Counted from the first letter of the stretch, positions 17,847 to 25,139 are shown. The stretch: 64,000 nt of DNA from a virus (IMGVR_UViG_3300042888_001941:1-64000); one strand, 5' to 3'. Made by a program: numbers and translations. Notes: a model not told the origin generated them from the sequence alone.

Positions 17847-17912
17847 TGTTAGTCCTCCGTCTCTCCGTAGTAGGTTTGTACCTGGTGATAACTATACCAT
17901 AGTTAAAATGAA

Positions 17913-17934
17913 ACAGGCACCCGTAGGTGCCTGT
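17913..17934 (-). terminator. Intrinsic terminator
   Basis: ACAGGCACC / GGTGCCTGT stem with a CGTA-type loop. On the minus strand it is followed by TTTCATTTT. It ends the unit containing the small membrane protein and separates it from the lysin promoter. Confidence 0.75.
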
Positions 17935-17950
17935 CCCACTGTAATTTGTG

Positions 17951-18121
17951 TTACTCCTTCATAGAGAGGAGCGCCGTTGACACTGAGGCTAAGCCTAGGG
18001 CCATGATTAGTTCCCCGTTCTCTGGGGCAGTGAGCGCCGTAATAACGGCAAGTATCGCTAGGCCTAAGGAAGATAGAGCTAGCCAGGCGACCTCACGTAG
18101 GTAATTTAGGATATTACCCAT
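17951..18121 (-). CDS. Small membrane protein, holin candidate
   Basis: 56 residues, reading MGNILNYLREVAWLALSSLG at its start. Two hydrophobic segments (WLALSSLGLAILAVITAL and LIMALGLASVSTALL) are separated by the short polar turn APENGE. It begins 2 nt after the stop of the upstream HTH gene and ends just before a terminator. Size, topology and position beside the lysin suggest a holin, but small phage membrane proteins are diverse. Confidence 0.6.
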   Translation of the reverse strand: MGNILNYLREVAWLALSSLGLAILAVITALTAPENGELIMALGLASVSTALLSMKE

Positions 18122-18123
18122 TG

Positions 18124-18303
18124 TTACTTAGCCTTACGGGTTTTACCCTTAAGTCTATCGGAGGTATTGCGGATAGGTGTCCCTGAGTCCGCGATGAGCT
18201 TACGAGCCTTACCGTAGGTAATTCCTAGCTCCTGTGCTACCTCGACTACTGATTTACCTGCTGTATAAAGTGATGCTGCTTGTACTGGTGTCGCTGTTGA
18301 CAT
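18124..18303 (-). CDS. Small HTH DNA-binding protein
   Basis: 59 residues. A compact helix-turn-helix, SVVEVAQELGITYGKARKLI, is followed by a basic tail rich in Lys/Arg. Typical of small actinophage regulators. Preceded by AGAGAGGAAT as ribosome site. Its target is not visible. Confidence 0.65.
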   Translation of the reverse strand: MSTATPVQAASLYTAGKSVVEVAQELGITYGKARKLIADSGTPIRNTSDRLKGKTRKAK

Positions 18304-18398
18304 CGGTATTCCTCTCTTCGTTGTTTGATTTGTGCTGGTAGTTCTAAGCTAGTGAGCGCACAATCGACTCACCCGCTTCTGTAAGCAGATGGTACTGC

Positions 18399-18857
18399 TT
18401 AAGATTTAGTGGCCTTTTCAAGCTTTGGTGGAGTTTTGCCATGTACGCCGCAAAGCGACTTTCCACCCCAGGCTCCACGAGGTTTGATGTTGTCATCGCA
18501 CTCGGTGCCGTAGTTGTGAAGATAGCATTGAACTCTTGGCTGCATGTTTGGTAGAGAATTGGTAAGAGCCACAAGTGCTCGCTTGAACACGGTGGTCTTT
18601 ACCTGAAGTGCACCGTCTGCGTTATGGCATGAAATGCATAGGTACTCATTACGTCTGTGGGCTGGATCTCTTACTGCCTTATCAGCTCCACATTTGTCGC
18701 AAGCCTGAGTCCATTTAACACCGCGGACAAGTGTGCGGTAGTCAGTAGCGCATACGAGTGTGTCGTTATGTGCGTAAAGTAAGACGTCTACTTCACCGCA
18801 GATAGGGCAGACCCCACGAACGTACTGTTGCTCACGCTGATTTGTTCCTTGCGTCAT
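18399..18857 (-). CDS. Zinc-ribbon protein, unknown function
   Basis: 152 residues with four Cys pairs in order: CPICGE, CDKCGA, CISCHN and a C-terminal CYLHNYGTEC/LCGVHG. Probably several zinc ribbons. A CCGGAGGAT ribosome site lies before the ATG and a TTATAGT -10-like element lies about 30 nt upstream. No enzyme motif. Confidence 0.6.
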   Translation of the reverse strand: MTQGTNQREQQYVRGVCPICGEVDVLLYAHNDTLVCATDYRTLVRGVKWTQACDKCGADKAVRDPAHRRNEYLCISCHNADGALQVKTTVFKRALVALTNSLPNMQPRVQCYLHNYGTECDDNIKPRGAWGGKSLCGVHGKTPPKLEKATKS

Positions 18858-18908
18858 TTATCCTCCGGTTCGGGTAGACTATAATCCTTCTACCTTTACT
18901 TGTAAAAT

Positions 18909-19184
18909 TTAGTTCTTGGGTCCCACGACACCAAGAAGAGTTGTTGGCTTCTTCCGCGCACGGAGCTTTGCGAACTCTTCCTTTGCGATGTGTTCAGTGT
19001 GACGTGACACAATCCAGAGTGGGAGAACGCCCGCAACTACAAGAAATGTAGCGGCAAGGAAAGCAGAGATGCTTGGGAAGATGAAGAATGTGTGAGCTGC
19101 GTACGGAACCCAGGCAAGAGCTAGGAGACGTAGGGCAACCGTATAGCGACGGTATCTAAATCCTCTAAAGTTGTTAATTTTCAT
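18909..19184 (-). CDS. Small basic membrane protein
   Basis: 91 residues from the ATG that follows the AAAGGACC leader; a longer reading from 19250 would run through the promoter. Two hydrophobic helices (YTVALRLLALAWVPYAAHTF and AFLAATFLVVAGVLPLWIV) sit between basic ends. Unknown function. Confidence 0.6.
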   Translation of the reverse strand: MKINNFRGFRYRRYTVALRLLALAWVPYAAHTFFIFPSISAFLAATFLVVAGVLPLWIVSRHTEHIAKEEFAKLRARKKPTTLLGVVGPKN

Positions 19185-19211
19185 TTTCGGTCCTTTCGTC
19201 GTTGTTAGGAT

Positions 19212-19224
19212 AATTATAGCAGGA
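19212..19224 (-). promoter_or_regulatory. Extended -10 promoter (TCCTGCTATAATT)
   Basis: Variant copy with TGC before TATAAT; TTCCTGA occurs 10 nt upstream. The leader runs into AACGACGAAAGGA before the membrane-protein start at 19184. Confidence 0.8.
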
Positions 19225-19243
19225 TAATCAGGAAAAGTAAACC

Positions 19244-19813
19244 TTAGCACCCGAATGCCTTGCGGCAGTCAGGTCCTAGGAAGAAGGCTCGGCTGGTTGG
19301 ATCTGTGAGCTCGGCGCCACACTTTCCGCAGCAGGCGTAGTGCTCACCGAAGAGGCGAGCGTACTTATATGGATGTGAGGCAATGATGTCCGTAACGATG
19401 ATAACATCACCGGCAGGCATCTTGTCTCGGTTGAATCCACCTACTGAGCCAGTGAGGCGGCGCATGAAGAGCGTGTTCTCGTACTCACGAATCTCAACGA
19501 AGAGTAGGTCACCCGTAAGAGGTGTGTCCTGGAGTGGAGCGATGTCTAGCTCGTCCACAGGGATTGCGTACTTAGACTTAGGTACGCGTGAAAGGCAGCG
19601 CTGAAGAGCTGATGTTGGCTCGGCTAGCTTAGGCAAGCCAAGCAGCATAGAGATTACCGCGGAGGCTGAACGCTTAGTAATGGTGCTAAGCGCAGTGAAG
19701 CGGTCATCGACAAATTGCTGGATGATTGGGTCACCCGCAGGGAGCTCGCGTGAATCGAGGAGCTCGTTGATAAAGGTAATTTGCTTATCGCTTGCTGGGA
19801 ACGTAGTAGTCAT
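19244..19813 (-). CDS. DUF6011-like zinc protein
   Basis: 189 residues from the ATG that overlaps the upstream stop (ATGA); the first residues are MTTTFPASDKQITFINELL. This N-terminal segment occurs in many actinophage proteins. The C-terminus, CGKCGAELTDPTSRAFFLGP followed by DC, is the DUF6011-type zinc motif. The middle has a short beta-rich region (LLFVEIREYENTLFMRRL). Often found near DNA-metabolism genes; exact role unknown. Confidence 0.65.
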   Translation of the reverse strand: MTTTFPASDKQITFINELLDSRELPAGDPIIQQFVDDRFTALSTITKRSASAVISMLLGLPKLAEPTSALQRCLSRVPKSKYAIPVDELDIAPLQDTPLTGDLLFVEIREYENTLFMRRLTGSVGGFNRDKMPAGDVIIVTDIIASHPYKYARLFGEHYACCGKCGAELTDPTSRAFFLGPDCRKAFGC

Positions 19814-19983
19814 GGACGAACTCCCCACCACTTAAGCCCACCGGTGTGAGCAACTGAACCTTCGTAGGTAACTGCCCATGAGGCAGCCTCGCCGTAGCTG
19901 GCGCATGTCTGAAATACTGGAGCCATTCCGTGGAATGTATACATGTAGACTGTTTGGTTTCCAGCCTCGTATCCTTTTGTCAT
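19810..19983 (-). CDS. Small hypothetical protein
   Basis: 57 residues, including MAPVFQTCASYGEAASWAVT and a C-terminal GGLKWWGVRP. It is the first gene after the promoter at 20011-20023 and is coupled to the DUF6011-like gene by a 4-nt overlap. Function unknown. Confidence 0.55.
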   Translation of the reverse strand: MTKGYEAGNQTVYMYTFHGMAPVFQTCASYGEAASWAVTYEGSVAHTGGLKWWGVRP

Positions 19984-20010
19984 TTGGGTTCCAATCCGTT
20001 TGTTATGGTT

Positions 20011-20023
20011 AATTATAACAGGT
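20011..20023 (-). promoter_or_regulatory. Extended -10 promoter (ACCTGTTATAATT)
   Basis: Lies in the 56 bases between the large-terminase stop and the small gene starting at 19983. The leader here (AACAAACGGATTGG) lacks the GAAAGGA ribosome site. Confidence 0.75.
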
Positions 20024-20039
20024 AAATTGGGAAAATGGC

Positions 20040-21434
20040 CTATCTGACCTTAAATGTTCCTCCGCCTCGGAAGCTAGGCATACGTCTAGCCGCAGGGCTC
20101 TTAGCCTTAATGGTTCCGCCAACGAAACCGGCAGGTGGCTTGATGAGGAGAGCTGTGAGGGCGTGGACCAGGGCGTCTACTCGGTCTGGGGATTTGCCTT
20201 CGCCTGGAATCCAAGCGCACATCTGGGACTCGAGGTCGCCTAGATAGCCAACGTGGTGGACACGGTTCTGCTCGTAGGCAAGCGTGATTGGCTCGGCGCG
20301 AAGTGCCTTGCCGTATTTGGAGTGAACCTCAAGGACCTTTACAGTTGGGTCAATTGTGTTAATGGCGTTTCTTACCAAGGCACCACCTTGGTTTACTTCG
20401 GCTACCACAGGGCAACCCCACTTGCGAGCCATTTGCACTACCTTGTTAGCCCAGACCTCCGGTGAACCGTGAATGGAGGCGTCCTCAAGTACCCAGCTCT
20501 GACGCTTGTAAAGATCTCGGTCACCGGTAGAAGCTACGACGACTATGCCGCATTCATCTCGAGGGTTCTCGGCTACAGATGGGTCAACGCCAATGCACCG
20601 CAAAGGTGTGCCCATTGGCAACTGCATCTCTCGGCCACGGTCGATGAGCTCCTGTGTCCAGAGAGCTCCTTCAACATCTGAAAGCATCTCACCGTAGAGC
20701 TCTTGCGCAGCCAAGCGAGTTCCTTCGTACACTCCAACGATTGCATCGATGTAAGCTTGAGAAAGGTTTCCGCTGTTGTCCAGTGTAGAACCTTTTGTAA
20801 TAACTACCTTGCCAGTCTTCTCAGCTTCGGCGATGAGCTGGTAGAGAAGCGGCACACGCTTAGGAGTTGTCGTAATCATAATTTTTGGATTCGCGCCAAG
20901 ACGAGTGCCAACGCGTAAGTTGTCAAAGGCTGTCATGCCAGCTGCATCAGGCGTTTGCCTCCATGCAGCAACTTCATCTCCCCAGGCGTGCGTGAACTGA
21001 GGTCCACGAAGGGAGTCTGGCTCGTCAGCTGTGAAGCATGTTGCCGTATTGCCGTTAGGCCAAGTTAGTCTTCGTTTGGACGGTTCGTATAAAGGGCGTT
21101 CGCTTGGCGGAGTTACGTTAATAATTCCAGACTCGCCTTCAACGATAACGTCACGTACGTCAGCGGCAGTACGAGCTACCAACGCGAAACGGCGCTGGCC
21201 AGTTGTTGTGTACTTAGCTTCTTCACGCACCCACTCGGCTGCCGTACGAGTTTTGCCAGCTCCGCGACCAGCGATGTAAGCCCAGATGTTCCAATCGCCT
21301 GGTGGAGCTTGCTGCTCTGGGCGTCCCCACACAGACCAGTCCCAGAGGAGATTGTCTGGATCAAAACCCGCAAGGATTTCATTGCGCTGCTCCTCAGGGA
21401 GATGCGCAAGCTGTTCCATCAAACTTTTAGCCAT
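20040..21434 (-). CDS. Terminase large subunit
   Basis: 464 residues. It cuts and pumps phage DNA into the head. The ATPase domain has Walker A GRGAGKTRT near residue 53 and Walker B-like FTHAWGDEVA near 148, followed by the coupling motif MITTTPKR. The nuclease domain carries acidic motifs in CIGVDPSVAENPRDECG, VAEVNQGG and SPDRVDALVHAL. The ATG overlaps a predicted leaderless promoter built on the palindrome TGTACTATAGTACA. It lies about 15 kb from the small-terminase-like gene. Confidence 0.93.
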   Translation of the reverse strand: MAKSLMEQLAHLPEEQRNEILAGFDPDNLLWDWSVWGRPEQQAPPGDWNIWAYIAGRGAGKTRTAAEWVREEAKYTTTGQRRFALVARTAADVRDVIVEGESGIINVTPPSERPLYEPSKRRLTWPNGNTATCFTADEPDSLRGPQFTHAWGDEVAAWRQTPDAAGMTAFDNLRVGTRLGANPKIMITTTPKRVPLLYQLIAEAEKTGKVVITKGSTLDNSGNLSQAYIDAIVGVYEGTRLAAQELYGEMLSDVEGALWTQELIDRGREMQLPMGTPLRCIGVDPSVAENPRDECGIVVVASTGDRDLYKRQSWVLEDASIHGSPEVWANKVVQMARKWGCPVVAEVNQGGALVRNAINTIDPTVKVLEVHSKYGKALRAEPITLAYEQNRVHHVGYLGDLESQMCAWIPGEGKSPDRVDALVHALTALLIKPPAGFVGGTIKAKSPAARRMPSFRGGGTFKVR

Positions 21435-21435
21435 G

Positions 21436-21449
21436 TGTACTATAGTACA
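21436..21449. promoter_or_regulatory. Palindrome over the terminase promoter
   Basis: TGTACTATAGTACA is a perfect 14-bp palindrome. On the minus strand it supplies TACTAT 7 nt before the terminase ATG. A repressor or activator site overlapping the -10 is plausible. A related TGTACAAGTGTACTAT lies before the gene at 37440. Confidence 0.6.
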
Positions 21450-21456
21450 TTAAAAA

Positions 21457-21492
21457 GAAAAAGACTAGGCGGGTGAATGCCTAGTCTTTTTC
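21457..21492 (-). terminator. Intrinsic terminator of the 21.5-kb RNA
   Basis: GAAAAAGACTAGGC / GCCTAGTCTTTTTC stem, 8-nt loop, with T-rich tails in both directions. On the minus strand it is followed by TTTTTCTTTTT. Confidence 0.85.
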
Positions 21493-21572
21493 CCCAGAAA
21501 GGAGTCTCGAGCAAATGGATTGGAGTACATTCGCGAGACCCTCAGTTAGGAAATGCAATAACCTAACCGAGT
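21457..21572 (-). ncRNA. Predicted small structured RNA with own promoter and terminator
   Basis: About 116 nt. The predicted start, 7 nt after TATAAT at 21584-21579, falls at the first stem: CTCGGTTAGG / CCTAACTGAG (21571-21562 with 21550-21541). A second stem GTCTCG / CGAGAC encloses a 24-nt loop (21539-21504), and a T-tailed terminator follows. No ORF with a ribosome site fits inside. It lies between the deacetylase and terminase genes. I recognise no known RNA family. Confidence 0.65.
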
Positions 21573-21577
21573 AAGAT

Positions 21578-21590
21578 AATTATATCACGC
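21578..21590 (-). promoter_or_regulatory. Extended -10 promoter (GCGTGATATAATT)
   Basis: Overlaps the stop region of the deacetylase gene and faces the structured RNA at 21457-21572. The conserved ACC of other copies is GCG here. Confidence 0.7.
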
Positions 21591-22514
21591 AAATATGGAA
21601 ACTTCGTCATGAATCTTCGAGACCGTAGTTGCCCATACCGCAGGTGTGTGGTCAAATGGTTGATACCCACCGGCACCGCCAATGAGAACACGACCTTCCG
21701 AATATGCAGAGGCAATACGCCCAACAGTTGCAGCCGCATCTTCATATCCTGGATAATCGAACTGGAGAGTTGATAATGGATCTGTCTTATGAGCATCAGC
21801 TCCAGCAGCAACTAAAACAACATCTGGCTTTATCTTGTCAGCAAGTTGCTCGATTTCTCCCATAGCTCTACGAAACTCATCATCACCGCTTGCCGGATCC
21901 AATGCCCAGTTATAGACACCTAGCTCAGGGAAGTGCCCCTTTAGTCCAGTGCCTGGGAAGATTACCGAATCGTGAATGCTACAAGTTACCGCATCTCTGT
22001 TACCCGTAAGTAAGTTCTCAACGCCATCACCATGATGAGCATCCCAGTCGATGTACATGACCTTCATGCCGTTTTTGTTGAATTCACGTGCAGCCCAAGC
22101 CATATCGTTGAATACACAGAAACCAGACGAGTGATTGTACTGCGCATGATGCTTAGCTCCCTGAGGATTAAAGCCAACCTTTAGCTCGCCAGCTAGCATC
22201 TTCTCAGTAAGACGAACAGTGCCCGCAAACATATGAAGAGCTACTTGCCCCATGTGCTTATTGTCTGGACTCCATTGCCCGCTATGCCCACGGTCAAGTA
22301 CATCAGCTACGTAGTACGCATCATGAATAGACTCAACACGCTCTCTGTCTCCCGCAACAATATCTGGAGAAACAAGAACGATGTCCTTGTCTTCTTTTAG
22401 AAGTTCGGTGGCGTACTTAGCTCTTACTGGATTAGTTGGGTGCGAATCTCCTTCGCTGCCAAGCTTCCAGTCTAAATAGATGTCGCCGTATGCGACGTGT
22501 AGCTTATTTTTCAT
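21585..22514 (-). CDS. Histone-deacetylase/AcuC-fold deacetylase
   Basis: 309 residues from the ATG reading MKNKLHVAYGDIY, which overlaps the phosphatase stop by 11 nt. Zinc-dependent amidohydrolase of the arginase/deacetylase superfamily, acting on acetylated lysine or another acetylamide. Family motifs in order: QGAKHHAQYNHSSGFCVFND (catalytic His pair), YIDWDAHHGDGV (zinc Asp and His), IFPGTG, AAGADAHKTDPL (second zinc Asp) and the C-terminal GGAGGY. All key residues appear present, so it is probably active. It ends the operon 23237-21585 with a phosphatase and a small zinc protein. The substrate, host or viral, is unknown. Confidence 0.85.
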   Translation of the reverse strand: MKNKLHVAYGDIYLDWKLGSEGDSHPTNPVRAKYATELLKEDKDIVLVSPDIVAGDRERVESIHDAYYVADVLDRGHSGQWSPDNKHMGQVALHMFAGTVRLTEKMLAGELKVGFNPQGAKHHAQYNHSSGFCVFNDMAWAAREFNKNGMKVMYIDWDAHHGDGVENLLTGNRDAVTCSIHDSVIFPGTGLKGHFPELGVYNWALDPASGDDEFRRAMGEIEQLADKIKPDVVLVAAGADAHKTDPLSTLQFDYPGYEDAAATVGRIASAYSEGRVLIGGAGGYQPFDHTPAVWATTVSKIHDEVSIFA

Positions 22515-23016
22515 TTGTAGTTGCGTCCTTAGCATGTAGGTAGTCAACGAAGTCGTCGTTGAGCAGTACGGCATTAGATCTCTTGTCCCGCATCAGCTGA
22601 ATCGCATCAGCAGAAGAGTATCCTTCAAGCATGAGGGCAAGACCCATCGTTAAGCTAGAACGGTTAATCCCAGCTTGACAACGAATCAATACTCGCTTGC
22701 CAGATTTCCAAGCGGCATGTGCAAATGCAGCTGCCTCATGGAGAGAAGCGTAATCCGCATTGCCTTCAAGACCTGAGTCGTAGAAGCCATAACGAAGTTC
22801 TTGCACAAACCAGTCAACTGGATTTGCCCAAGCGTAAAGAGTTACTACCGTATCAAAATCATCTTTAGTGATAGCACGAGATCCATGAATGTTTGCTGCA
22901 TCCTCAATCGTGTCATCGTCGTCTGTTCCACCAAGAAATAATCCTGGGAGTATCTCACTCCATAGGGGGAAGTCCCAGTCGATGTTGTGAACTGGTGCGT
23001 ATGAAGCATTAGCCAT
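22504..23016 (-). CDS. Dual-specificity/tyrosine phosphatase-like protein
   Basis: 170 residues, started at MANASYAPV because GGAGGG lies 5 nt before it. The catalytic loop RCQAGINRSS fits the Cys-x5-Arg signature. An upstream Asp in WANPVDWF or NADYAS could be the general acid. Expected to dephosphorylate Ser/Thr/Tyr or a small phosphorylated metabolite. It sits between the small zinc protein and the deacetylase, overlapping the latter. Confidence 0.75.
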   Translation of the reverse strand: MANASYAPVHNIDWDFPLWSEILPGLFLGGTDDDDTIEDAANIHGSRAITKDDFDTVVTLYAWANPVDWFVQELRYGFYDSGLEGNADYASLHEAAAFAHAAWKSGKRVLIRCQAGINRSSLTMGLALMLEGYSSADAIQLMRDKRSNAVLLNDDFVDYLHAKDATTNEK

Positions 23017-23018
23017 TA

Positions 23019-23237
23019 TTACCCTCCGGTCATCTCTAACCAGCACTTAGGATGCGTGCCAGAAATCATTTGTTCACGAATTGCAATGTCTAGCTCAGGG
23101 AATGCCTCTTGAATCAGCATACCGAAGTTCCATTGAAGGAAGCCCACGGCTGGAACTTCGACAACGCCTTGCTCGCCGCACATGCCGCAAACTGGAGTTT
23201 CGACCAGGTAGGTTTCATTTGTAAGGTCTGTTGACAT
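23019..23237 (-). CDS. Small conserved phage protein with Cys pair
   Basis: 72 residues. PVCGMCGEQGVVEVPAVGF is followed by an amphipathic helix and HPKCW, giving three or four potential metal ligands. I have seen this pattern in other actinophage small proteins without assigned function. First gene of the phosphatase-deacetylase operon. Confidence 0.6.
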   Translation of the reverse strand: MSTDLTNETYLVETPVCGMCGEQGVVEVPAVGFLQWNFGMLIQEAFPELDIAIREQMISGTHPKCWLEMTGG

Positions 23238-23267
23238 TTTCTCGTCCTTTCGTCGTTTGTTATATCT

Positions 23268-23279
23268 ATTATATCAGGT
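23268..23279 (-). promoter_or_regulatory. Extended -10 promoter (ACCTGATATAAT)
   Basis: Followed by AGATATAACAAACGACGAAAGGACG before the ATG at 23237. Drives the small protein, phosphatase and deacetylase. An inverted ACCTG lies just upstream of it. Confidence 0.85.
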
Positions 23280-23299
23280 AATGTTACCTGCGAGTACCA

Positions 23300-23866
23300 C
23301 TACTCTTCTTGTATGTACGTATGAATCTCTCCACCGGAGTAGATGTCATGCTTGCAAGCTATCTCGATAGCTCGCCGCAAAACCTTTTCGGCAGCCTCAG
23401 GAGTCTTAACCTTTTGGAAGTGAAGAGCTTCGAGAGCTCCAAGAGCTAAGTCTCCACCACTGCCGGAGTAGTAAACGTTCCTAGCTTCTCTATCCCAGCT
23501 GTAATCATTAAAAATTGGATACAGAACTCCACGAACCGAAACAATTAAGTTCGAATCGTGCCAAGCTGCATCACCGTCTTCTTTTCCTTCAAAGCCAGCA
23601 TCAACGAAAGCTTTACGAAGTGACGGTATAAACTTCTTTGTCATAAAAACGTCTAGGTCTTCACTACGAGTAGGAGTTGGAGGTTTCCAACCGAACTGAG
23701 CAATGTTGCCACCACGTGATGCGCCAGACACTGCAATGAGAACTCCATTGTTGTCTACGATTTTGTGAGTCGCAAGGTCCATGAAACGACCGTCCTCATC
23801 AGATGCTCGTGAATCACAGCCGATGACTGACCAGCCATCCCCTTGAATTGCCGCAAGCGTAGTCAT
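23300..23866 (-). CDS. Proteasome-beta/HslV-like Ntn hydrolase
   Basis: 188 residues, the size of a proteasome-type beta subunit. It begins MTTLAAIQGDGWSVIGCDSR: removing Met would expose Thr1, and Asp17 falls exactly where this family needs it. A Lys at 34 in THKI matches the catalytic Lys33. Further family features are VSGASRGG and SGSGGDLALGAL. There is no propeptide, as in HslV. It could form a peptidase ring, or an Ntn hydrolase with another substrate. No partner unfoldase is adjacent; the MoxR-type ATPase at 31.9-32.9 kb is the nearest AAA+ gene. Ribosome site AGGGAG. Confidence 0.8.
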   Translation of the reverse strand: MTTLAAIQGDGWSVIGCDSRASDEDGRFMDLATHKIVDNNGVLIAVSGASRGGNIAQFGWKPPTPTRSEDLDVFMTKKFIPSLRKAFVDAGFEGKEDGDAAWHDSNLIVSVRGVLYPIFNDYSWDREARNVYYSGSGGDLALGALEALHFQKVKTPEAAEKVLRRAIEIACKHDIYSGGEIHTYIQEE

Positions 23867-23884
23867 GATTCTCCCTAGATGTTT

Positions 23885-23922
23885 CCCAAGCGCCTAGGAA
23901 AACTGTATCCTAAGCGCCTGGG
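23885..23922. promoter_or_regulatory. Paired operator-like repeats at the Ntn-hydrolase promoter
   Basis: AAGCGCCTAGG and AAGCGCCTGGG lie 24 nt apart as direct repeats. Because each half is nearly self-complementary, they also form a 15-bp imperfect inverted repeat. A -10-like TAGGAT lies between them on the minus strand. No T tract follows, so this is more likely a regulatory site than a terminator. Confidence 0.5.
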
Positions 23923-23931
23923 TTACGTCTA

Positions 23932-24264
23932 TTAGACGAGATCTATAATTGCAATTGGCACTGTTACGTTGGCAGATTCAACCGCACCTGTGGTTGGATT
24001 TACCCTTGAGAATCTACCCATAGGTGTCTCAAGTCGAACGGTAACCTTTGTACGGTTCTTCCCTGAGATTGTGGCATACTGCCCAACCATGTAACGAGTT
24101 CCTGTGGACTCATTGAAGCGTACACGCGCACCAATGTTGTAATCATTGATGGTTAGTGCCGCACGTGCCTTTGGGGTACGTAAAGCAATGGCGTCCTTAA
24201 TCTTGCCAAGGTCTGAGTCCATTGAACCAGAGTTGATGGCGTCAAGAATATCCTGAGTGTTCAT
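23932..24264 (-). CDS. Hypothetical protein, beta-rich
   Basis: 110 residues from MNTQDILDAINSGS, where AAAGGA precedes the ATG. The first 35 residues are helical. The rest is beta-rich (GARVRFNESTGTRYMVGQYA, TKVTVRLETPMGRF), resembling a small SH3-like barrel. Common in actinophage small-gene blocks; function unknown. Confidence 0.6.
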   Translation of the reverse strand: MNTQDILDAINSGSMDSDLGKIKDAIALRTPKARAALTINDYNIGARVRFNESTGTRYMVGQYATISGKNRTKVTVRLETPMGRFSRVNPTTGAVESANVTVPIAIIDLV

Positions 24265-24288
24265 CCTACTTCCTTTCGTCGTTAGGAT

Positions 24289-24301
24289 AATTATATCAGG
24301 T
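24289..24301 (-). promoter_or_regulatory. Extended -10 promoter (ACCTGATATAATT)
   Basis: Followed by ATCCTAACGACGAAAGGAAG before the ATG at 24264. It overlaps the stop of the upstream gene. Confidence 0.85.
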
Positions 24302-24547
24302 TTATCCGTCAACCTCTGCCTTGAAATACTGGATTCCATCAGCTTTTTGTACTTCATCCTCTACCCAAGGTAGACGAGTACGGCTGATATCCAGGAGGCT
24401 GTTGGTGAAAGCTACCGCAGTCTTCTTGGCAGCGCCAAGAGAAGTATGCGCTGCATAGCGAGCCTCACCGGTGGCGAGGTCCTTTACGGTTACAAGCCAG
24501 GCTGCCTGTGGGGCTTTGTTCTTTAACAATGTAGCTACTACGCTCAT
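24302..24547 (-). CDS. Hypothetical protein
   Basis: 81 residues. One strand-helix unit (AAWLVTVKDLATGEARYAAH then LGAAKKTAVAFTNSLL) resembles double-stranded-RNA-like or small mixed folds, but no family is recognised. Ribosome site AGGAAGG. Last gene of the unit starting at 25139. Confidence 0.5.
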   Translation of the reverse strand: MSVVATLLKNKAPQAAWLVTVKDLATGEARYAAHTSLGAAKKTAVAFTNSLLDISRTRLPWVEDEVQKADGIQYFKAEVDG

Positions 24548-24559
24548 TGGTTTTCCTTC

Positions 24560-24784
24560 CTAGTTGTTGTCATTGGGGTCGAACCATCCTTCACGTGAGT
24601 TGCTTTCACCGCAGGCTGAGCAGATCCATTCTGCTACCCAGGTGACAACACCGTGAGAATACTCTTGAGTTGTGATGACAGACTGCTCACGCAGGCAGTC
24701 ATCGTTGCCGCATTCGAGATCCATGTCTCCTTCTGCAGCTGAGGAGAAGCTGATGGCGTCTCCTTCGTAGTACGAGCTGCTCAT
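24560..24784 (-). CDS. Small zinc-ribbon protein
   Basis: 74 residues from MSSSYYEGD, coupled to the upstream stop (TAATG). Two Cys pairs (LECGNDDC and WICSACGES) suggest one zinc ribbon. Unknown role. Confidence 0.55.
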   Translation of the reverse strand: MSSSYYEGDAISFSSAAEGDMDLECGNDDCLREQSVITTQEYSHGVVTWVAEWICSACGESNSREGWFDPNDNN

Positions 24785-24972
24785 TAGTCTACAGCCAGCG
24801 AGCTGCAAAGCGGCAGTGCGTGATGACGCCACTGGTCGATGACTCTGTCAATTGACTCTACGTATCCAACGTTCTCTTTTAGAACGAGTAGCACGGCAAA
24901 GTCAGATAGAGCTCTATTTTGAGCTATGACACAGTCCTCAAGCGAGCGAGAGCAGTGTTCACAGAGACTCAT
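24784..24972 (-). CDS. Small Cys-rich protein
   Basis: 62 residues, beginning MSLCEHCSRSLEDCVIAQ with a Cys-x2-Cys-x6-Cys group. The rest is helical. It overlaps the upstream stop by 4 nt (ATGA). Unknown role. Confidence 0.5.
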   Translation of the reverse strand: MSLCEHCSRSLEDCVIAQNRALSDFAVLLVLKENVGYVESIDRVIDQWRHHALPLCSSLAVD

Positions 24973-25139
24973 GAAGCCTCCGCATGAAGTGGTTTTGCTG
25001 TACGGAACTTAACAAGAACATCAGAGACTCTGTGAGCTTCCTCGAACATTCCGAGAGACTCGTACATTGCCTTCTGCTTTCCGAGAGCAGCAAGGATAAC
25101 GATGAGGTCAGCGTTATCTATCTTTATGTCGTACTGCAT
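24969..25139 (-). CDS. Small helical protein
   Basis: 56 residues, beginning MQYDIKIDNADLIVILAALG, followed by a long helix. First gene behind the promoter at 25163, with an AAAGGACTACC ribosome site. Unknown function. Confidence 0.55.
   Translation of the reverse strand: MQYDIKIDNADLIVILAALGKQKAMYESLGMFEEAHRVSDVLVKFRTAKPLHAEAS

Noticed and set aside
23885-23922. Inverted repeat as an intrinsic terminator
   Set aside because: No T tract on either strand, and the repeats flank a -10-like element; a regulatory reading fits better.
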